A stretch of 51,577 bases of DNA, from NCBI GenBank assembly GCA_903935585.1, contig CAIZSE010000053.1, positions 1 to 51,577 of the forward strand. The letters run 5' to 3'. The translations under genes and the position numbers were made by a program. The notes beneath the pieces were generated by a model. That model was not told the DNA's origin and ran no database searches. It saw only the letters and a list, made by a program, of their open reading frames with translations. Numbering within the stretch: the first letter of the stretch is position 1; the number at the start of each line of letters is the position of its first letter. Below, piece by piece: positions 1 to 8,329 of the stretch. Origin of the DNA: an uncultured Burkholderiales bacterium (lineage in GTDB: Bacteria; Pseudomonadota; Gammaproteobacteria; Burkholderiales; Burkholderiaceae_C).

Positions 1-104
1 CGCAGGATCGCAATTTCTTCGTCATCGAAAAGCTTGCGGACCATGATGTAGCCGTCCTGATCGTACTGGGCACGCTGATCAGGGGTGAGGATGGAACCTG
101 GCAT
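1..104 (-). CDS. Phytanoyl-CoA dioxygenase family protein, N-terminal fragment
   Basis: Only the first 34 codons lie in the window; the gene runs off the left edge. The reading frame from the ATG at 104 gives an N-terminus with LTPDQRAQYDQDGYIMVRKL followed by FDDEEIAILR. This is the usual opening of PhyH-type Fe(II)/2-oxoglutarate dioxygenases, in which a DGY(I/V) motif precedes an acidic EEI helix. A GGAGACAAT sequence just before the ATG serves as ribosome binding site. The catalytic HxD...H residues lie outside the window, so the substrate cannot be judged. It follows a Bug-type receptor on the same strand after about 220 bases and may belong to the same catabolic group. Confidence 0.7.
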   Translation of the reverse strand, partial: MPGSILTPDQRAQYDQDGYIMVRKLFDDEEIAIL

Positions 105-327
105 ATTGTCTCCAAGAGTTTGAGGAGATTCAATCACAGCACGGCAAGTATTGCAAAAACTATTGTCTGCACCGCCTGTGATGCTGAAGAGCAGAGTGGC
201 ATGGTCCATCCGGCCTAATGGTTGGCGTGCACCCGCAGGTCCAGGCTACAGCCTACAGAACAACGTTATGGCCGAGAGCTGACGATATGCCCGCAGGCTG
301 GGCTAAAGACGACAAATTCAATTGATC

Positions 328-1308
328 TCAGTCGACCTTTGCGCCAGACGCCTTGATGATTCCAGGCCACTTGCCCAAGTCTTCCCTGATGACCTTCGTG
401 AAGGCTGAGGGGGGCGTAAAAGGTGCAAGTTCAAAGCCTTGCGATGTCAACTTTTCCCTCATGGCGGGCATGGCTAAAATTTTGCCAATCTCTGCGTGAA
501 GTCTTGTGACGACATCGGGTGGGGTATTTGCGGGGGCTATGAATCCAAACCATGTGTTGACTTCGTACCCCTTCACGCCACTTGTATCCAGTGTGTTTAT
601 TGTGGGTAGCAGCGGCGACCGGGTGAGGCTTGTAACGGCCAAGCCCTTTAGTTTGTTGTCCTTGATTTGATTGATGACTGTGGGGGTATTGAAGAAGCCC
701 ATGTTCACCTCGCCGCTCATGACAGCCAAAATACCCTGTGGCGCACCCTTATAAGGCACGTGTACCAAATCAGTCCCGGTCAGCTGTCCAAAAAGAACAC
801 CTGAGAGGTGGTGGCTGGTCCCGCTGCCACCAGACGAGAAGGTCATGGTTCCAGGCTTGGCTTTGGCTGCAGCAATGATGTCAAGGGGACTTTTGGCGGG
901 GCTGTCAGGAGGGACAACCATCACGTTTGACACGCCACCTACGTGCAAGATCGGCGAAAAATCCTTCAAAGAGTCGTAGCCTGGTTTGGCATACAACGAG
1001 AGATTGAAAACCAGTGTGCCTTGAGAAGCAAACGCGATGGTGTAACCGTCTGGCGTGGCGCGCGCGAGCTCGGCCATTGCAATGGTTCCACCTGCGCCAG
1101 GCTTATTTTCAACAACCACGGGTTGACCCATTGCCATGGCAAGTTCAGTCCCAATGGTGCGAGAAAGGATGTCTGCCGTGCTGCCTGCTGCCAAAGGCAC
1201 CAGCAGCTTGATTGGACGCGCAGGGTAAGCTTGCGCATGCACCTTAGAAAAGGGAAAAATTGCGAAAGTCAGGGCAAGTGCTGTAAGGGTGGCGCGGTGC
1301 ATCTTCAT
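328..1308 (-). CDS. Bug family tripartite tricarboxylate transporter substrate-binding protein (TctC-like)
   Basis: This is a periplasmic solute receptor of about 326 residues. It has a Sec signal peptide (MKMHRATLTALALTFAIFPF then a VHAQA cleavage region). The Bug hallmarks follow: YPARPIKLLVPLAAGSTADI, VVENKPGAGGTIA and the VPYKGAPQ segment. Bug proteins bind small carboxylates or aromatics and are very numerous in Comamonadaceae. I chose the ATG at 1308 over a TTG 15 bases upstream because AGAGG lies at good spacing before it and the signal peptide then starts cleanly. No tctAB membrane genes are nearby, as is common for orphan Bug genes. The gene follows the DUF3604 gene on the same strand with about 75 bases between, so its ligand may be related to that enzyme's substrate. 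Confidence 0.93.
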   Translation of the reverse strand: MKMHRATLTALALTFAIFPFSKVHAQAYPARPIKLLVPLAAGSTADILSRTIGTELAMAMGQPVVVENKPGAGGTIAMAELARATPDGYTIAFASQGTLVFNLSLYAKPGYDSLKDFSPILHVGGVSNVMVVPPDSPAKSPLDIIAAAKAKPGTMTFSSGGSGTSHHLSGVLFGQLTGTDLVHVPYKGAPQGILAVMSGEVNMGFFNTPTVINQIKDNKLKGLAVTSLTRSPLLPTINTLDTSGVKGYEVNTWFGFIAPANTPPDVVTRLHAEIGKILAMPAMREKLTSQGFELAPFTPPSAFTKVIREDLGKWPGIIKASGAKVD

Positions 1309-1382
1309 GGTCAAACCTCTCAATGAGTGTGGAGTGGACGGGACTTAAACGGGGTGTCGAAAAATTCCTGTAATGCGTCGAA

Positions 1383-3641
1383 TCAGCGCAGCAGGTAGGT
1401 GGGGCTGGACCAGATGAGGTGGCCATCTTCGAGAGTGATGCAAACGTAGAGGGCGTCCTCAAATACCTCGCTGCGAAGGATGCGACGCGATAATTTTGCA
1501 GTGAAAGCCTTGTTTTTTTCAGGCAACCGAAAGACGCGCGCTTGGCGCTTGATGCCGCCGCTGGTTTTTAGCACCGTGTCTTCAAGTCCAATGTCGGCAA
1601 TGTTAATGTTGGCCTTTACAAGGCCCGTATCGAACTTCAATATTCCTGAGGTGCCGTCTTTGAGCGTGATGTCGGCGCCACCAAATCCACCCGTCGTTAA
1701 GGCAGACCAAGAGAGCTGGTCGTGTTGGGATTGTTGCAAGGGTTTGTCGATATTCCAAAGGTTGATGGGCTGAAAGCTTTCAATGCTGTTGCCCTCAAAC
1801 GTTGCTGTGCCATCCCACACACTTTGACGACCACGGCCACGATACTCCGAGCCTTCCCAGACGATGCGGATACGGCGGCCTAATTGCGCCTGAGTGTACG
1901 GACGCCAAGTTTCAAATACGCTGGTTCTGTTGCGGATTTCAATGCGCTCGATAGGTGCGCCTGCTGAAACGTCAATCTCGAGAGTCACGCTGTCGTCGTC
2001 ACAATGGAGAATGTCACCCATGCGAGCTTCAAGAACGGTGGAGATGACGCTCCCGCCTAAATTGGGGTCGTCTCCATAAAGTTGTGCAGGCGAGTCGAAT
2101 CGCACCCGGGTATCCAGGTGCACACGGCAACCCGTGCTTGCATAGTGATGGCGGCGTCGAAGTGCTTCAAACAACGCATCGCGCGACAAGTCCTTGGCCA
2201 GCAAACAAGACAGTCCACCATAAGCGCCGAACAAGGATGCGCCTGGATGGCTTGCACCGTGACGGCCCTTGTGGCCGTCTGAATTTGCCAGCACGCCTAC
2301 GCGGTAACCTTGGTCAAACGCATCTTCCAAAAGCCACTCGAAGGTGCCCCAGTCTGAATGCAACTCAACCGATCGTTCGATTCGGCCATCATGCGCCACC
2401 TTGATGTCCGCATAGCGCCCGCCAATGTGCGCGAAAACGACGGCGTTTTCGTCTTTCAGGGCCGTGAAGAGGTCTGCGGCGCTGTTGGCATCGGTAGCTA
2501 CGTCGCTCAGGTCTTCTACCAGCGCATGGTGTGAGCGATGGATCTGCCGACCCTCGTCACGGTACATCACGTTTCGATCACCACCCAGGCCTGTGTTACC
2601 TGACCACTCATAGCCGGGAAATATGATGAACTCCCCATCCTTGTTGTATTCACCGGTGAGGCGGTTGAGCTCTTCCCAGAACGGCGTGGTGATCTGGAAG
2701 TCGTTTCCTTGGTGGCTCATGGCATCCAGAAATGCCTGATCCCGAGCAAACTCGATGAGTTCGCGGGCCGAGTTTGTACCGATTGTTTCTTCCGATTGGC
2801 CGTGCAGGTCGGCCCAGAAGGGAAGCAGCTCGAGTGCTGCTTCAATTCGAAGCGGATTGCTGGTACACACGATGTTGCCTGCTGCATCACGCACCGTTAC
2901 TCGCAGTTCGCCAGTTTGCTCCACGCTCAGGTCACGCAAAGTTGTGGCGAGCCGAGCGTCATCTATGTCAATGTGCAAAGGCAATCCCTTGACAGGCAAG
3001 GATGGCTCCAGTGAAAAGCGTCCCTTGGTTTGGTGGCTTGGGTTGCCCCACTTGTCCTCGCCCTTGAACCCGAGACTAAATGACTGGCCCATCTTTCGCT
3101 GCGTTGGCAAAATGGCCTTGAATCCGACGGGCGGTCCCGCCACAACGGGTATGGTCGGTTGCAAAGGAAGCTCGACATAGTTGTACGTGGCGAATGCATC
3201 GACCAGCACCTTGAATTCAAACGTCGGCTCAGTGAAGGTTTGAATGCGTATGCCAGGCGAGCCTTTGCGCGTGTCGCCGATGCGCACTGTGATGGTTTCG
3301 CCATCGCGCAGAAAACCGCGTTGTACGCGGATAAGTAGAGTTTTGTCCCAAGGCCGAATGTTGCCCTTCATGTCGTAGCGCAATTCAAGCACGGCACCAT
3401 TGCTGGCTTCGGCCGTGACATAGTTCCAGCCCGCTGGATCAGCAAACTGCATCTTGCCCATATCACTCGCAAAGCGATGCACGATCTTCAAACTTCCAGT
3501 ATCGTCAATGCCGAAATAGCCAGCGGTGTAAGTTAGCGTCAGCGAGGCAAAAGAGCCCGCCTCACAGGGCGTGTCGGGCGAAATGATGGCGTGACCCGCA
3601 CGGTCGTTGAGGTATGTGGAGTGGAAGGCGTTGTTGCGCAT
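1383..3641 (-). CDS. DUF3604 / PHP-like metal-dependent hydrolase family protein
   Basis: A 752-residue protein. The first ~270 residues look beta-rich with no recognised motif. They are followed by FWADLHGQSEETIGTNSAREL, the DLHxHS-like start of a PHP-type metallohydrolase domain. Further metal-ligand motifs are DAMSHQGNDF, IIFPGYEWSG, VFAHIGGRYAD and VLANSDGHKGRHG. This combination marks the DUF3604 family, whose members are often called hypothetical or 'DUF3604 domain-containing' and are thought to be metal-dependent phosphoesterases or hydrolases. There is no signal peptide, so it is presumably cytoplasmic. It sits 20 bases downstream of a GntR regulator and upstream of a Bug receptor, suggesting uptake and cleavage of an unknown ligand. 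The reaction is not known. Confidence 0.85.
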   Translation of the reverse strand: MRNNAFHSTYLNDRAGHAIISPDTPCEAGSFASLTLTYTAGYFGIDDTGSLKIVHRFASDMGKMQFADPAGWNYVTAEASNGAVLELRYDMKGNIRPWDKTLLIRVQRGFLRDGETITVRIGDTRKGSPGIRIQTFTEPTFEFKVLVDAFATYNYVELPLQPTIPVVAGPPVGFKAILPTQRKMGQSFSLGFKGEDKWGNPSHQTKGRFSLEPSLPVKGLPLHIDIDDARLATTLRDLSVEQTGELRVTVRDAAGNIVCTSNPLRIEAALELLPFWADLHGQSEETIGTNSARELIEFARDQAFLDAMSHQGNDFQITTPFWEELNRLTGEYNKDGEFIIFPGYEWSGNTGLGGDRNVMYRDEGRQIHRSHHALVEDLSDVATDANSAADLFTALKDENAVVFAHIGGRYADIKVAHDGRIERSVELHSDWGTFEWLLEDAFDQGYRVGVLANSDGHKGRHGASHPGASLFGAYGGLSCLLAKDLSRDALFEALRRRHHYASTGCRVHLDTRVRFDSPAQLYGDDPNLGGSVISTVLEARMGDILHCDDDSVTLEIDVSAGAPIERIEIRNRTSVFETWRPYTQAQLGRRIRIVWEGSEYRGRGRQSVWDGTATFEGNSIESFQPINLWNIDKPLQQSQHDQLSWSALTTGGFGGADITLKDGTSGILKFDTGLVKANINIADIGLEDTVLKTSGGIKRQARVFRLPEKNKAFTAKLSRRILRSEVFEDALYVCITLEDGHLIWSSPTYLLR

Positions 3642-3661
3642 GGGTAAGAGTGAGCTTGGTT

Positions 3662-4489
3662 TCAGGATGTTAAAAAAGGCCCAGGCGGATTGAAATCAAA
3701 TTTCAAGGCATAGGGCGTGGGGGGCACGCTCATGCGCTGGAAACTGATGGGCGCATGGCCAAAGCTGCGACCGATGATGTGAACCTCCAGGCCGAAGGTG
3801 CGGGGTGGTATCCCCATCAGGGATGTATCTTTGGCGTCAAGCTGTGTGACCCAGGCCATGCCCTCGGACTCCAAAGTGGGCGCCGAAAATTCGTTGGCCA
3901 GAACCTTCTTGAGGTTGGTGTCTTCTAGCCGCTTTTCGGCCATCCTCAAAATCTTGGAAAACCTTGTCGCGGGCAGGTACAACTGACTGGTGCAGGTGAA
4001 CTTGCTGCCAATATCCAGGCTGCGGCGAACCATCACAAATCCTTTGGGGTCCATGCCGAGGGCTGCTGACCAAGGGCCATCCTCGCGCACAAGTTGACGC
4101 TCAAGGATGGTTGCGAATACTGGCAGAGCAGGTCCGCCACCGGGGGGCAGAAAGCGGAAATGCCATGAGTCCTCAATGGGGCGGCGTATGCTCCCTACGA
4201 AGGTGCCATGGCCTTGTCTGCGCACCAAAAAGCCCTCGTCCATCAACCGCCCAAGGGACTTTTGAGTTGTGCCAAGGCTCAGGCCAAGTGCCTCACTGAG
4301 TTCACGCTCTCCCATGATTTTGGTGCCCACGGGCAATTCACCGGCGTCCACTGCACCAATGATGGCGTGACGTAGACGCGCATGCTTGGGCATGACGATC
4401 CCCGCAGTCTTGAACCTGGCCACAATGAAGGAGGATGCTGGTTGCATGAGGCTCATATTAGAGTTCATGTTTAAGCGCGTCAATGGCAT
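3662..4489 (-). CDS. GntR family transcriptional regulator (wHTH plus UTRA-like domain)
   Basis: A 275-residue regulator. Residues ~35-100 form the GntR winged helix-turn-helix: LRHAIIGAVDAGELPVGTKI, GERELSEALGLSLGTTQKSL and the wing GFLVRRQGHGTFVG. The remaining ~170 residues match the size and style of a UTRA effector domain (FVMVRRSLDIGSKFTCTSQL, PISFQRMSVPPTPYAL) rather than FadR's all-helical FCD. The start is uncertain: four in-frame ATGs lie in the first 15 codons and none has a clear Shine-Dalgarno sequence. The gene lies directly before the DUF3604 gene, so it probably controls that unit. An AGAGCT direct repeat immediately upstream could be its own operator. Confidence 0.9.
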   Translation of the reverse strand: MPLTRLNMNSNMSLMQPASSFIVARFKTAGIVMPKHARLRHAIIGAVDAGELPVGTKIMGERELSEALGLSLGTTQKSLGRLMDEGFLVRRQGHGTFVGSIRRPIEDSWHFRFLPPGGGPALPVFATILERQLVREDGPWSAALGMDPKGFVMVRRSLDIGSKFTCTSQLYLPATRFSKILRMAEKRLEDTNLKKVLANEFSAPTLESEGMAWVTQLDAKDTSLMGIPPRTFGLEVHIIGRSFGHAPISFQRMSVPPTPYALKFDFNPPGPFLTS

Positions 4490-4490
4490 T

Positions 4491-4504
4491 AGAGCTATAG
4501 AGCT
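4491..4504. promoter_or_regulatory. AGAGCT-AT-AGAGCT repeat upstream of the GntR gene
   Basis: Two copies of AGAGCT separated by AT, each containing the palindrome AGCT, lie directly before the first possible start codon of the GntR regulator. GntR-family regulators commonly bind short dyads near their own promoters. That this is an operator is inference only. Confidence 0.25.
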
Positions 4505-4698
4505 TTAAGGCCACTCAGGATCGTTCTTGAAAGCAGTAGAAATCTTTCAAATGACTTGTACCTCAGGGTTGACTGTCGCGCCAATCCTTCGCGGTGCATC
4601 TTTTGTGCTGCCGATGCTTTGAGTCAATTTATGCCCAGAGGCCTTGAGTTGCCAACCCAAAAAATCAGTGTTTCTGGGTGATTCGCAAGGCTGCGGTT

Positions 4699-4819
4699 TC
4701 AAGGCTTGGGGAAACCATTGCGACCCGGAAACTCCGGGGCAAGCTCTCTGGCGTTGGGCATTTTTAGCCACAGTCTGAGCATTCGGCGGCGAGTCGCTGC
4801 GTCCTCATGGTCTTCAAAA
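4699..4819 (-). other. Displaced C-terminal coding region of the TauD-like dioxygenase (other frame)
   Basis: In the neighbouring frame on the same strand the sequence continues the dioxygenase exactly as the family expects. After HSRTV it reads FEDHEDAATRRRMLRLWLKM and ends PGRNGFPKP at a TGA at 4699-4701. This includes the conserved RR..LRLWL segment that contributes the 2-oxoglutarate-binding arginine. The switch falls at a run of four A on the plus strand (4816-4819). One more A there would join the frames into a 324-residue protein. Confidence 0.8.
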
Positions 4820-5672
4820 CAGTGCGCGAATGCAGCACCGCATAGTTGTTGGCAAATTGCAGGTCACCCGGTTCCATCAGCATATCCACACGAATGTCAG
4901 GTGATTGCATGATTTGGTCAAAACAATCCAAGGCCTCGATTTCGACTTTGGACAAGGGCACACCTTTGATATCGCAGCCCAACTCCAAATACTGACGCAA
5001 ATAGCGGCAACTCAACTTGCCTTTGTGATAGCTGAAAATCGGCGACAGACTGGGCTCGGGTTCACACAGATGTTCAAAATAAAACATCCGGTAGAACAGG
5101 CCCAAATATTCTGGATGCTTCTCCAAAATTTCGTTGTAAATTCGAGCCACACTGACCAGACTGCTCACGCCCCCCTGCTTGGCTTTGCGTACGCACAGCA
5201 GACCGACTACATCCGATGGGTCTGAGTGGTATGGCAAATAAAGATTGGTTTCATAAACACGTGTGCGAATGTCTTTGGGGTCGCCCACCGCCATCACTTC
5301 GCCCAACAAGTCGCCACGCGGGTTTTGGCACACAGGCAAGCCCAGGTGCAAACCAATGCCGTAGTACACCGCTTTCAGTTCATCTTCACTGTAGCGATCC
5401 ACCGGCAAGCCGCGCCACAGAGCAAATCCTCTGCCGTTTTCGAGGACTTCTGCCAAATCTGTAAGCAATTTTTTCAAAGCGTGACCGATTGGAAAGTCAT
5501 CGCTGGTGAAATTGGGAAAACTGAGACCCTTGCCCTGAAGCGTTGCCAGTGCGTCATCCAGGGCTTGAATGTGTGACGGATCAAGATGGAGGACCCAGCT
5601 GGCGTCGGTCTGGATATCCTTGCCCGTCCATGCCGCTGGACCTGTGACTGGTTGTTTAAGCACGATGCTCAT
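4764..5672 (-). CDS. TauD/TfdA family Fe(II)/2-oxoglutarate dioxygenase, frameshifted near the C-terminus
   Basis: The open frame gives 302 residues of a TauD/TfdA-like dioxygenase. The metal facial triad is visible: H149-S-D151 (in LPYHSDPSDVVG) and H281 (in NNYAVLHSRT). Other family motifs are RGFALWRGLP and MEPGDLQFANN. Immediately after HSRTV (residue 285) the frame becomes unrelated (LKTMRTQRLAAE) and stops, while the true tail continues one frame away. As written, the protein lacks the tail with the 2-oxoglutarate-binding arginine and would probably be inactive. The cause is a single-base loss in a homopolymer, either real or a sequencing error. Such enzymes oxidise diverse organic acids; the substrate is not evident. 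Confidence 0.85.
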   Translation of the reverse strand: MSIVLKQPVTGPAAWTGKDIQTDASWVLHLDPSHIQALDDALATLQGKGLSFPNFTSDDFPIGHALKKLLTDLAEVLENGRGFALWRGLPVDRYSEDELKAVYYGIGLHLGLPVCQNPRGDLLGEVMAVGDPKDIRTRVYETNLYLPYHSDPSDVVGLLCVRKAKQGGVSSLVSVARIYNEILEKHPEYLGLFYRMFYFEHLCEPEPSLSPIFSYHKGKLSCRYLRQYLELGCDIKGVPLSKVEIEALDCFDQIMQSPDIRVDMLMEPGDLQFANNYAVLHSRTVLKTMRTQRLAAECSDCG

Positions 5673-5758
5673 TGATTGACTCTTTCGCTGGAGGCTATTG
5701 ATGAAACTGGTTGACCCTGCCCATCAGTTGGGCTGTGAAGTTAGGCCATTTGTTTGCA

Positions 5759-5968
5759 TCAGGCTTTCACAGGCTTGCACTCACCGCACATGAACATGCT
5801 CTGGTTGAGCAATCGTCTGAATATTCCCAGGGCCCGCGGCTTGTGAAGCCCACATTTGTAGCAACTGATCGAAGACATGTTGGCCGAGTCCTGGAAGGGG
5901 GATCCGCCTTCTTTGGTCTTGTAGCGCAACCCGTCTTTGGCGATTTTGGACTCTTGTTCTTTGCTCAT
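5759..5968 (-). CDS. Small zinc-ribbon-like protein
   Basis: A 69-residue protein with four cysteines in two CxxC knuckles, C36-YK-C39 and C61-GE-C64, about 21 residues apart, which suggests a small zinc ribbon. The N-terminal half is basic and polar (KIAKDGLRYKTKEGGSPF). There is no signal peptide or membrane segment. I have a general impression of similar short uncharacterised proteins in Burkholderiales but cannot name a family. It is monocistronic, between the TauD-like gene and the IclR regulator. No clear ribosome binding site precedes the ATG. A 14-base perfect palindrome lies about 15 bases upstream of the start. Confidence 0.6.
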   Translation of the reverse strand: MSKEQESKIAKDGLRYKTKEGGSPFQDSANMSSISCYKCGLHKPRALGIFRRLLNQSMFMCGECKPVKA

Positions 5969-5983
5969 AGGTGGATTCTAGGC

Positions 5984-5997
5984 TTGCAAGCTTGCAA
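5984..5997. promoter_or_regulatory. 14-base perfect palindrome upstream of the zinc-ribbon gene
   Basis: TTGCAAGCTTGCAA reads the same on both strands and lies 16 bases before the start codon of the small zinc-ribbon protein. It could be an operator for a dimeric repressor. No regulator can be assigned. Confidence 0.3.
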
Positions 5998-6094
5998 AAT
6001 CCTATTTATGTTTTGAGCGTGTGATCGCACCTTTGCCGCGTGCAGCCATCACTGCATGTTTCACCGGTCGATTGGGGCCCGCTTTTTATGAAAT

Positions 6095-6886
6095 TCAAAC
6101 CTGCCCCAAGGCCTTTGACAGTGCGGCTGCCTCTTTCACCAAGATGGCACTGAACTGGCGTACCTTGTCTTCTTTGAGGCGAGCCCCCGGCCCAAAAACA
6201 GCAATGGAACCTGCCACCTGGCCATGGCTGTCGAAAAATGGTGCGGCAATGGCCACAGCGCCTTCAATCAATGCGTTTTTGCTGGTGGCATAACCGCGTG
6301 TTCGGATCTGCCGCAGTTCTTGTGCAAAGCGAATCGGGTCCAGGGCCATGCCTTCGGCGTAGCGTTCTATGGCTTCAATGGACGTGTTGGCATACGCCAA
6401 AATCACCTGACCACTGGCGCCCAGGATAATGCGCTCTTGGTAGCCCATGCCGCGTTTGAAACTCAGTGCCTGTGGGCTGGGCATTTCGGCAATGCAAAGT
6501 CGCATATTGCCCTGGGGCACAAACAGGGCCACGGTTTCCTGGGTGGATTCCCACAACCGGTGCAGCATGGGTTGGCCAAGGGCCGCGATGTTTTGACCCG
6601 ATGACCAAACGTGCGTGAGTTGTCCAACGGCCGGCCCCAGCCTGAATTTTTGGGGCTCGCCCGTGGACACCACAAACCCCGATTGCACCAAAGTTTGCAG
6701 CAAACGGTAAAGCGTAGGCCGGCTCAAGTTGACCCGTTGCAGCAACTGGGCGGCGCTCAGTTCATGGTCGTTCGCCGTAAAGGCCTTCAGGATGTCCAAG
6801 GCCCGCTTAACCGCACGAACCCCATCGCCGCTGGTGGATTTCAAGTTCAAGTGTTTTCCTTCATGGCTTTGGAGGCGGGCTGACAT
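6095..6886 (-). CDS. IclR family transcriptional regulator
   Basis: A regulator of about 263 residues. The N-terminal winged helix is clear: VRAVKRALDILKAF, LSAAQLLQRVNLSRPTLYRL and the wing GFVVSTGEPQKFRLG. The C-terminal IclR effector domain follows, with ETVALFVPQGNMRLCI, GASGQVILAY, IRTRGYATSKNALIEGAVAI and GSIAVFGPGARL. I chose the ATG at 6886 because GAGGACAGGG lies just before it; a GTG 18 bases upstream is less likely. It is divergent from the Rieske oxygenase operon. A GTCCG-N5-TGGAC dyad lies over that operon's promoter, so it most likely controls the operon in response to an aromatic substrate or intermediate. Confidence 0.95.
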   Translation of the reverse strand: MSARLQSHEGKHLNLKSTSGDGVRAVKRALDILKAFTANDHELSAAQLLQRVNLSRPTLYRLLQTLVQSGFVVSTGEPQKFRLGPAVGQLTHVWSSGQNIAALGQPMLHRLWESTQETVALFVPQGNMRLCIAEMPSPQALSFKRGMGYQERIILGASGQVILAYANTSIEAIERYAEGMALDPIRFAQELRQIRTRGYATSKNALIEGAVAIAAPFFDSHGQVAGSIAVFGPGARLKEDKVRQFSAILVKEAAALSKALGQV

Positions 6887-6917
6887 GCAAAACCCTGTCC
6901 TCACTGTGTGTATAAGG

Positions 6918-6945
6918 TTGTCCGTCTGGTGGACTTAACTATGAT
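6918..6945 (+). promoter_or_regulatory. Predicted sigma70 promoter of the Rieske oxygenase operon
   Basis: A TTGTCC -35 element (6918-6923) and a TATGAT -10 element (6940-6945) are separated by 16 bases and face the Rieske gene at 7015. The spacer and -35 overlap the putative IclR operator. Confidence 0.5.
6920..6934. promoter_or_regulatory. Putative IclR-type operator
   Basis: GTCCG TCTGG TGGAC is a 15-base dyad (arms GTCCR / YGGAC) midway between the divergent IclR gene and the Rieske operon, overlapping the predicted -35. Size and place fit an IclR-family operator. Binding is inferred, not shown. Confidence 0.45.
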
Positions 6946-7014
6946 TTTAATGAGACAGCTTCAGCCCTCATGGACTGAGCTCTGGAATTCACTGATGCAA
7001 TGGAGGCGTTTTTT

Positions 7015-8289
7015 ATGAACAAGGACATGGCTGAAACCCTGACACGGGTAGGTCCTGGCACACTCATGGGCAATCTGATGCGGCGCTATTGGGTGCCGGC
7101 CTTGATGACCAGTGAAATTGAGCAGCCCGACGGCCCACAAGTCCGGGTTGAGCTGATGGGCGAAAAGCTGCTGGCCTTTCGCAACACCGATGGCAAAGCC
7201 TGCATCATCAGCGAGTTTTGTTCACACCGTGGCGTATCGCTTTACTTCGGGCGCAACGAAGAAAACGGCATTCGCTGCGCCTACCATGGCATCAAATTTG
7301 ATGGTGACGGCCAGTGTGTGGATGTCCCTTCCAACCCTCAAGCGTGTGCTAACCGGCACATCAAAGGCTACCCTTGTGTGGAGCGTGGCGGCATCGTCTG
7401 GACCTACATGGGGCCTGCGGACAAGATGCCCGAGCCGCCCGAGTTGGAGTGGTGCACCTTGCCTGCGAGCCATGTGTTCGTGTCCAAGAGGTTGCAATAC
7501 TCCAACTACCTGCAAGCCATGGAAGGCGGTATCGATACCAGCCATGTCTCGTTTGTGCACCGCTACGAGGTGGACACCGATCCGATGCACAAAGGCGTGA
7601 AAGCGCTGGACTACATCAAGGCCGATGGCAACGTGGTGTTCGAGATCGAGAAGACCTCCTTCGGCATGACCTTGTTTGGGCGTCGCATGGGCGAACCCGA
7701 CAGTTTTTATTGGCGCATCACGCAGTGGCTTTTTCCCTGGTTCACCATGATCCCGCCATTTGGCCACCACGCGCTGGGCGGGCATGCCTGGGTGCCGATC
7801 AATGACCACGAATGCTGGGCCTGGAGCATCAACTGGCAACCCAAACAAGCCCTGACCGTTGAAGAAAACGAAGCCATGGCTGCAGGCAAAGGCATTCATG
7901 TCGAATACGATGCGCCGGGCAGTTTTGTGCCCAAGTCCAACCGCGACAACGATTACTTGATGGACCGAAAGGCCCAACAAGAAAAACGTGCCTACAGCGG
8001 GGTTTTTGGTTTTTCGGCCCAGGACTATTCGCTGCAAGAAAGCATGGGCGCCATCCAGGACCATGCTGCCGAGATGCTGCTGCCCTCTGACCGTGCCATT
8101 GTGATGGCGCGCCGCATGTTGCACGATGCAGCGGTGGCACTGGAGCAAGGCATCGAGCCGCCGGCCCTGGATGCAAGCGAGCAGCGCGTGCGCCCTGCGG
8201 GTGTTTTGCTGCCCAAGGGTGACGACCCCTTGGTGTGGGCAAAAACGCATTTGGCCAACGGCCTGGACGAGCCGGTTTTTTCGATTTAA
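7015..8289 (+). CDS. Rieske [2Fe-2S] aromatic ring-hydroxylating oxygenase, alpha subunit (phthalate dioxygenase-like)
   Basis: A 424-residue oxygenase. The Rieske cluster ligands are C69-S-H71 and C88-AY-H91, 16 residues apart (CSHRG ... CAYHGIKFDG). The mononuclear iron site is the DxxHxxxxH motif in GGIDTSHVSFVHRY. This matches the phthalate 4,5-dioxygenase / vanillate demethylase-like branch, which works with a separate reductase. No reductase or ferredoxin gene is visible here. The ATG at 7015 is preferred because GGAGGCG precedes it; an upstream ATG at 7000 would place that motif inside the coding sequence. It is the first gene of an operon with a Bug receptor and an SDR, consistent with uptake, hydroxylation and dehydrogenation of an aromatic acid. 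The exact substrate is unknown. Confidence 0.93.
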   Translation: MNKDMAETLTRVGPGTLMGNLMRRYWVPALMTSEIEQPDGPQVRVELMGEKLLAFRNTDGKACIISEFCSHRGVSLYFGRNEENGIRCAYHGIKFDGDGQCVDVPSNPQACANRHIKGYPCVERGGIVWTYMGPADKMPEPPELEWCTLPASHVFVSKRLQYSNYLQAMEGGIDTSHVSFVHRYEVDTDPMHKGVKALDYIKADGNVVFEIEKTSFGMTLFGRRMGEPDSFYWRITQWLFPWFTMIPPFGHHALGGHAWVPINDHECWAWSINWQPKQALTVEENEAMAAGKGIHVEYDAPGSFVPKSNRDNDYLMDRKAQQEKRAYSGVFGFSAQDYSLQESMGAIQDHAAEMLLPSDRAIVMARRMLHDAAVALEQGIEPPALDASEQRVRPAGVLLPKGDDPLVWAKTHLANGLDEPVFSI

Positions 8290-8329
8290 CCCCCGGATAC
8301 CGCATCACTTCACGACAACAGGAGACAAC

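Noticed and set aside
4547..4771. A 74-codon minus-strand frame downstream of the TauD-like gene
   Set aside because: It starts at a GTG in a third frame and matches nothing; the true continuation of the dioxygenase is in another frame and ends at 4699.
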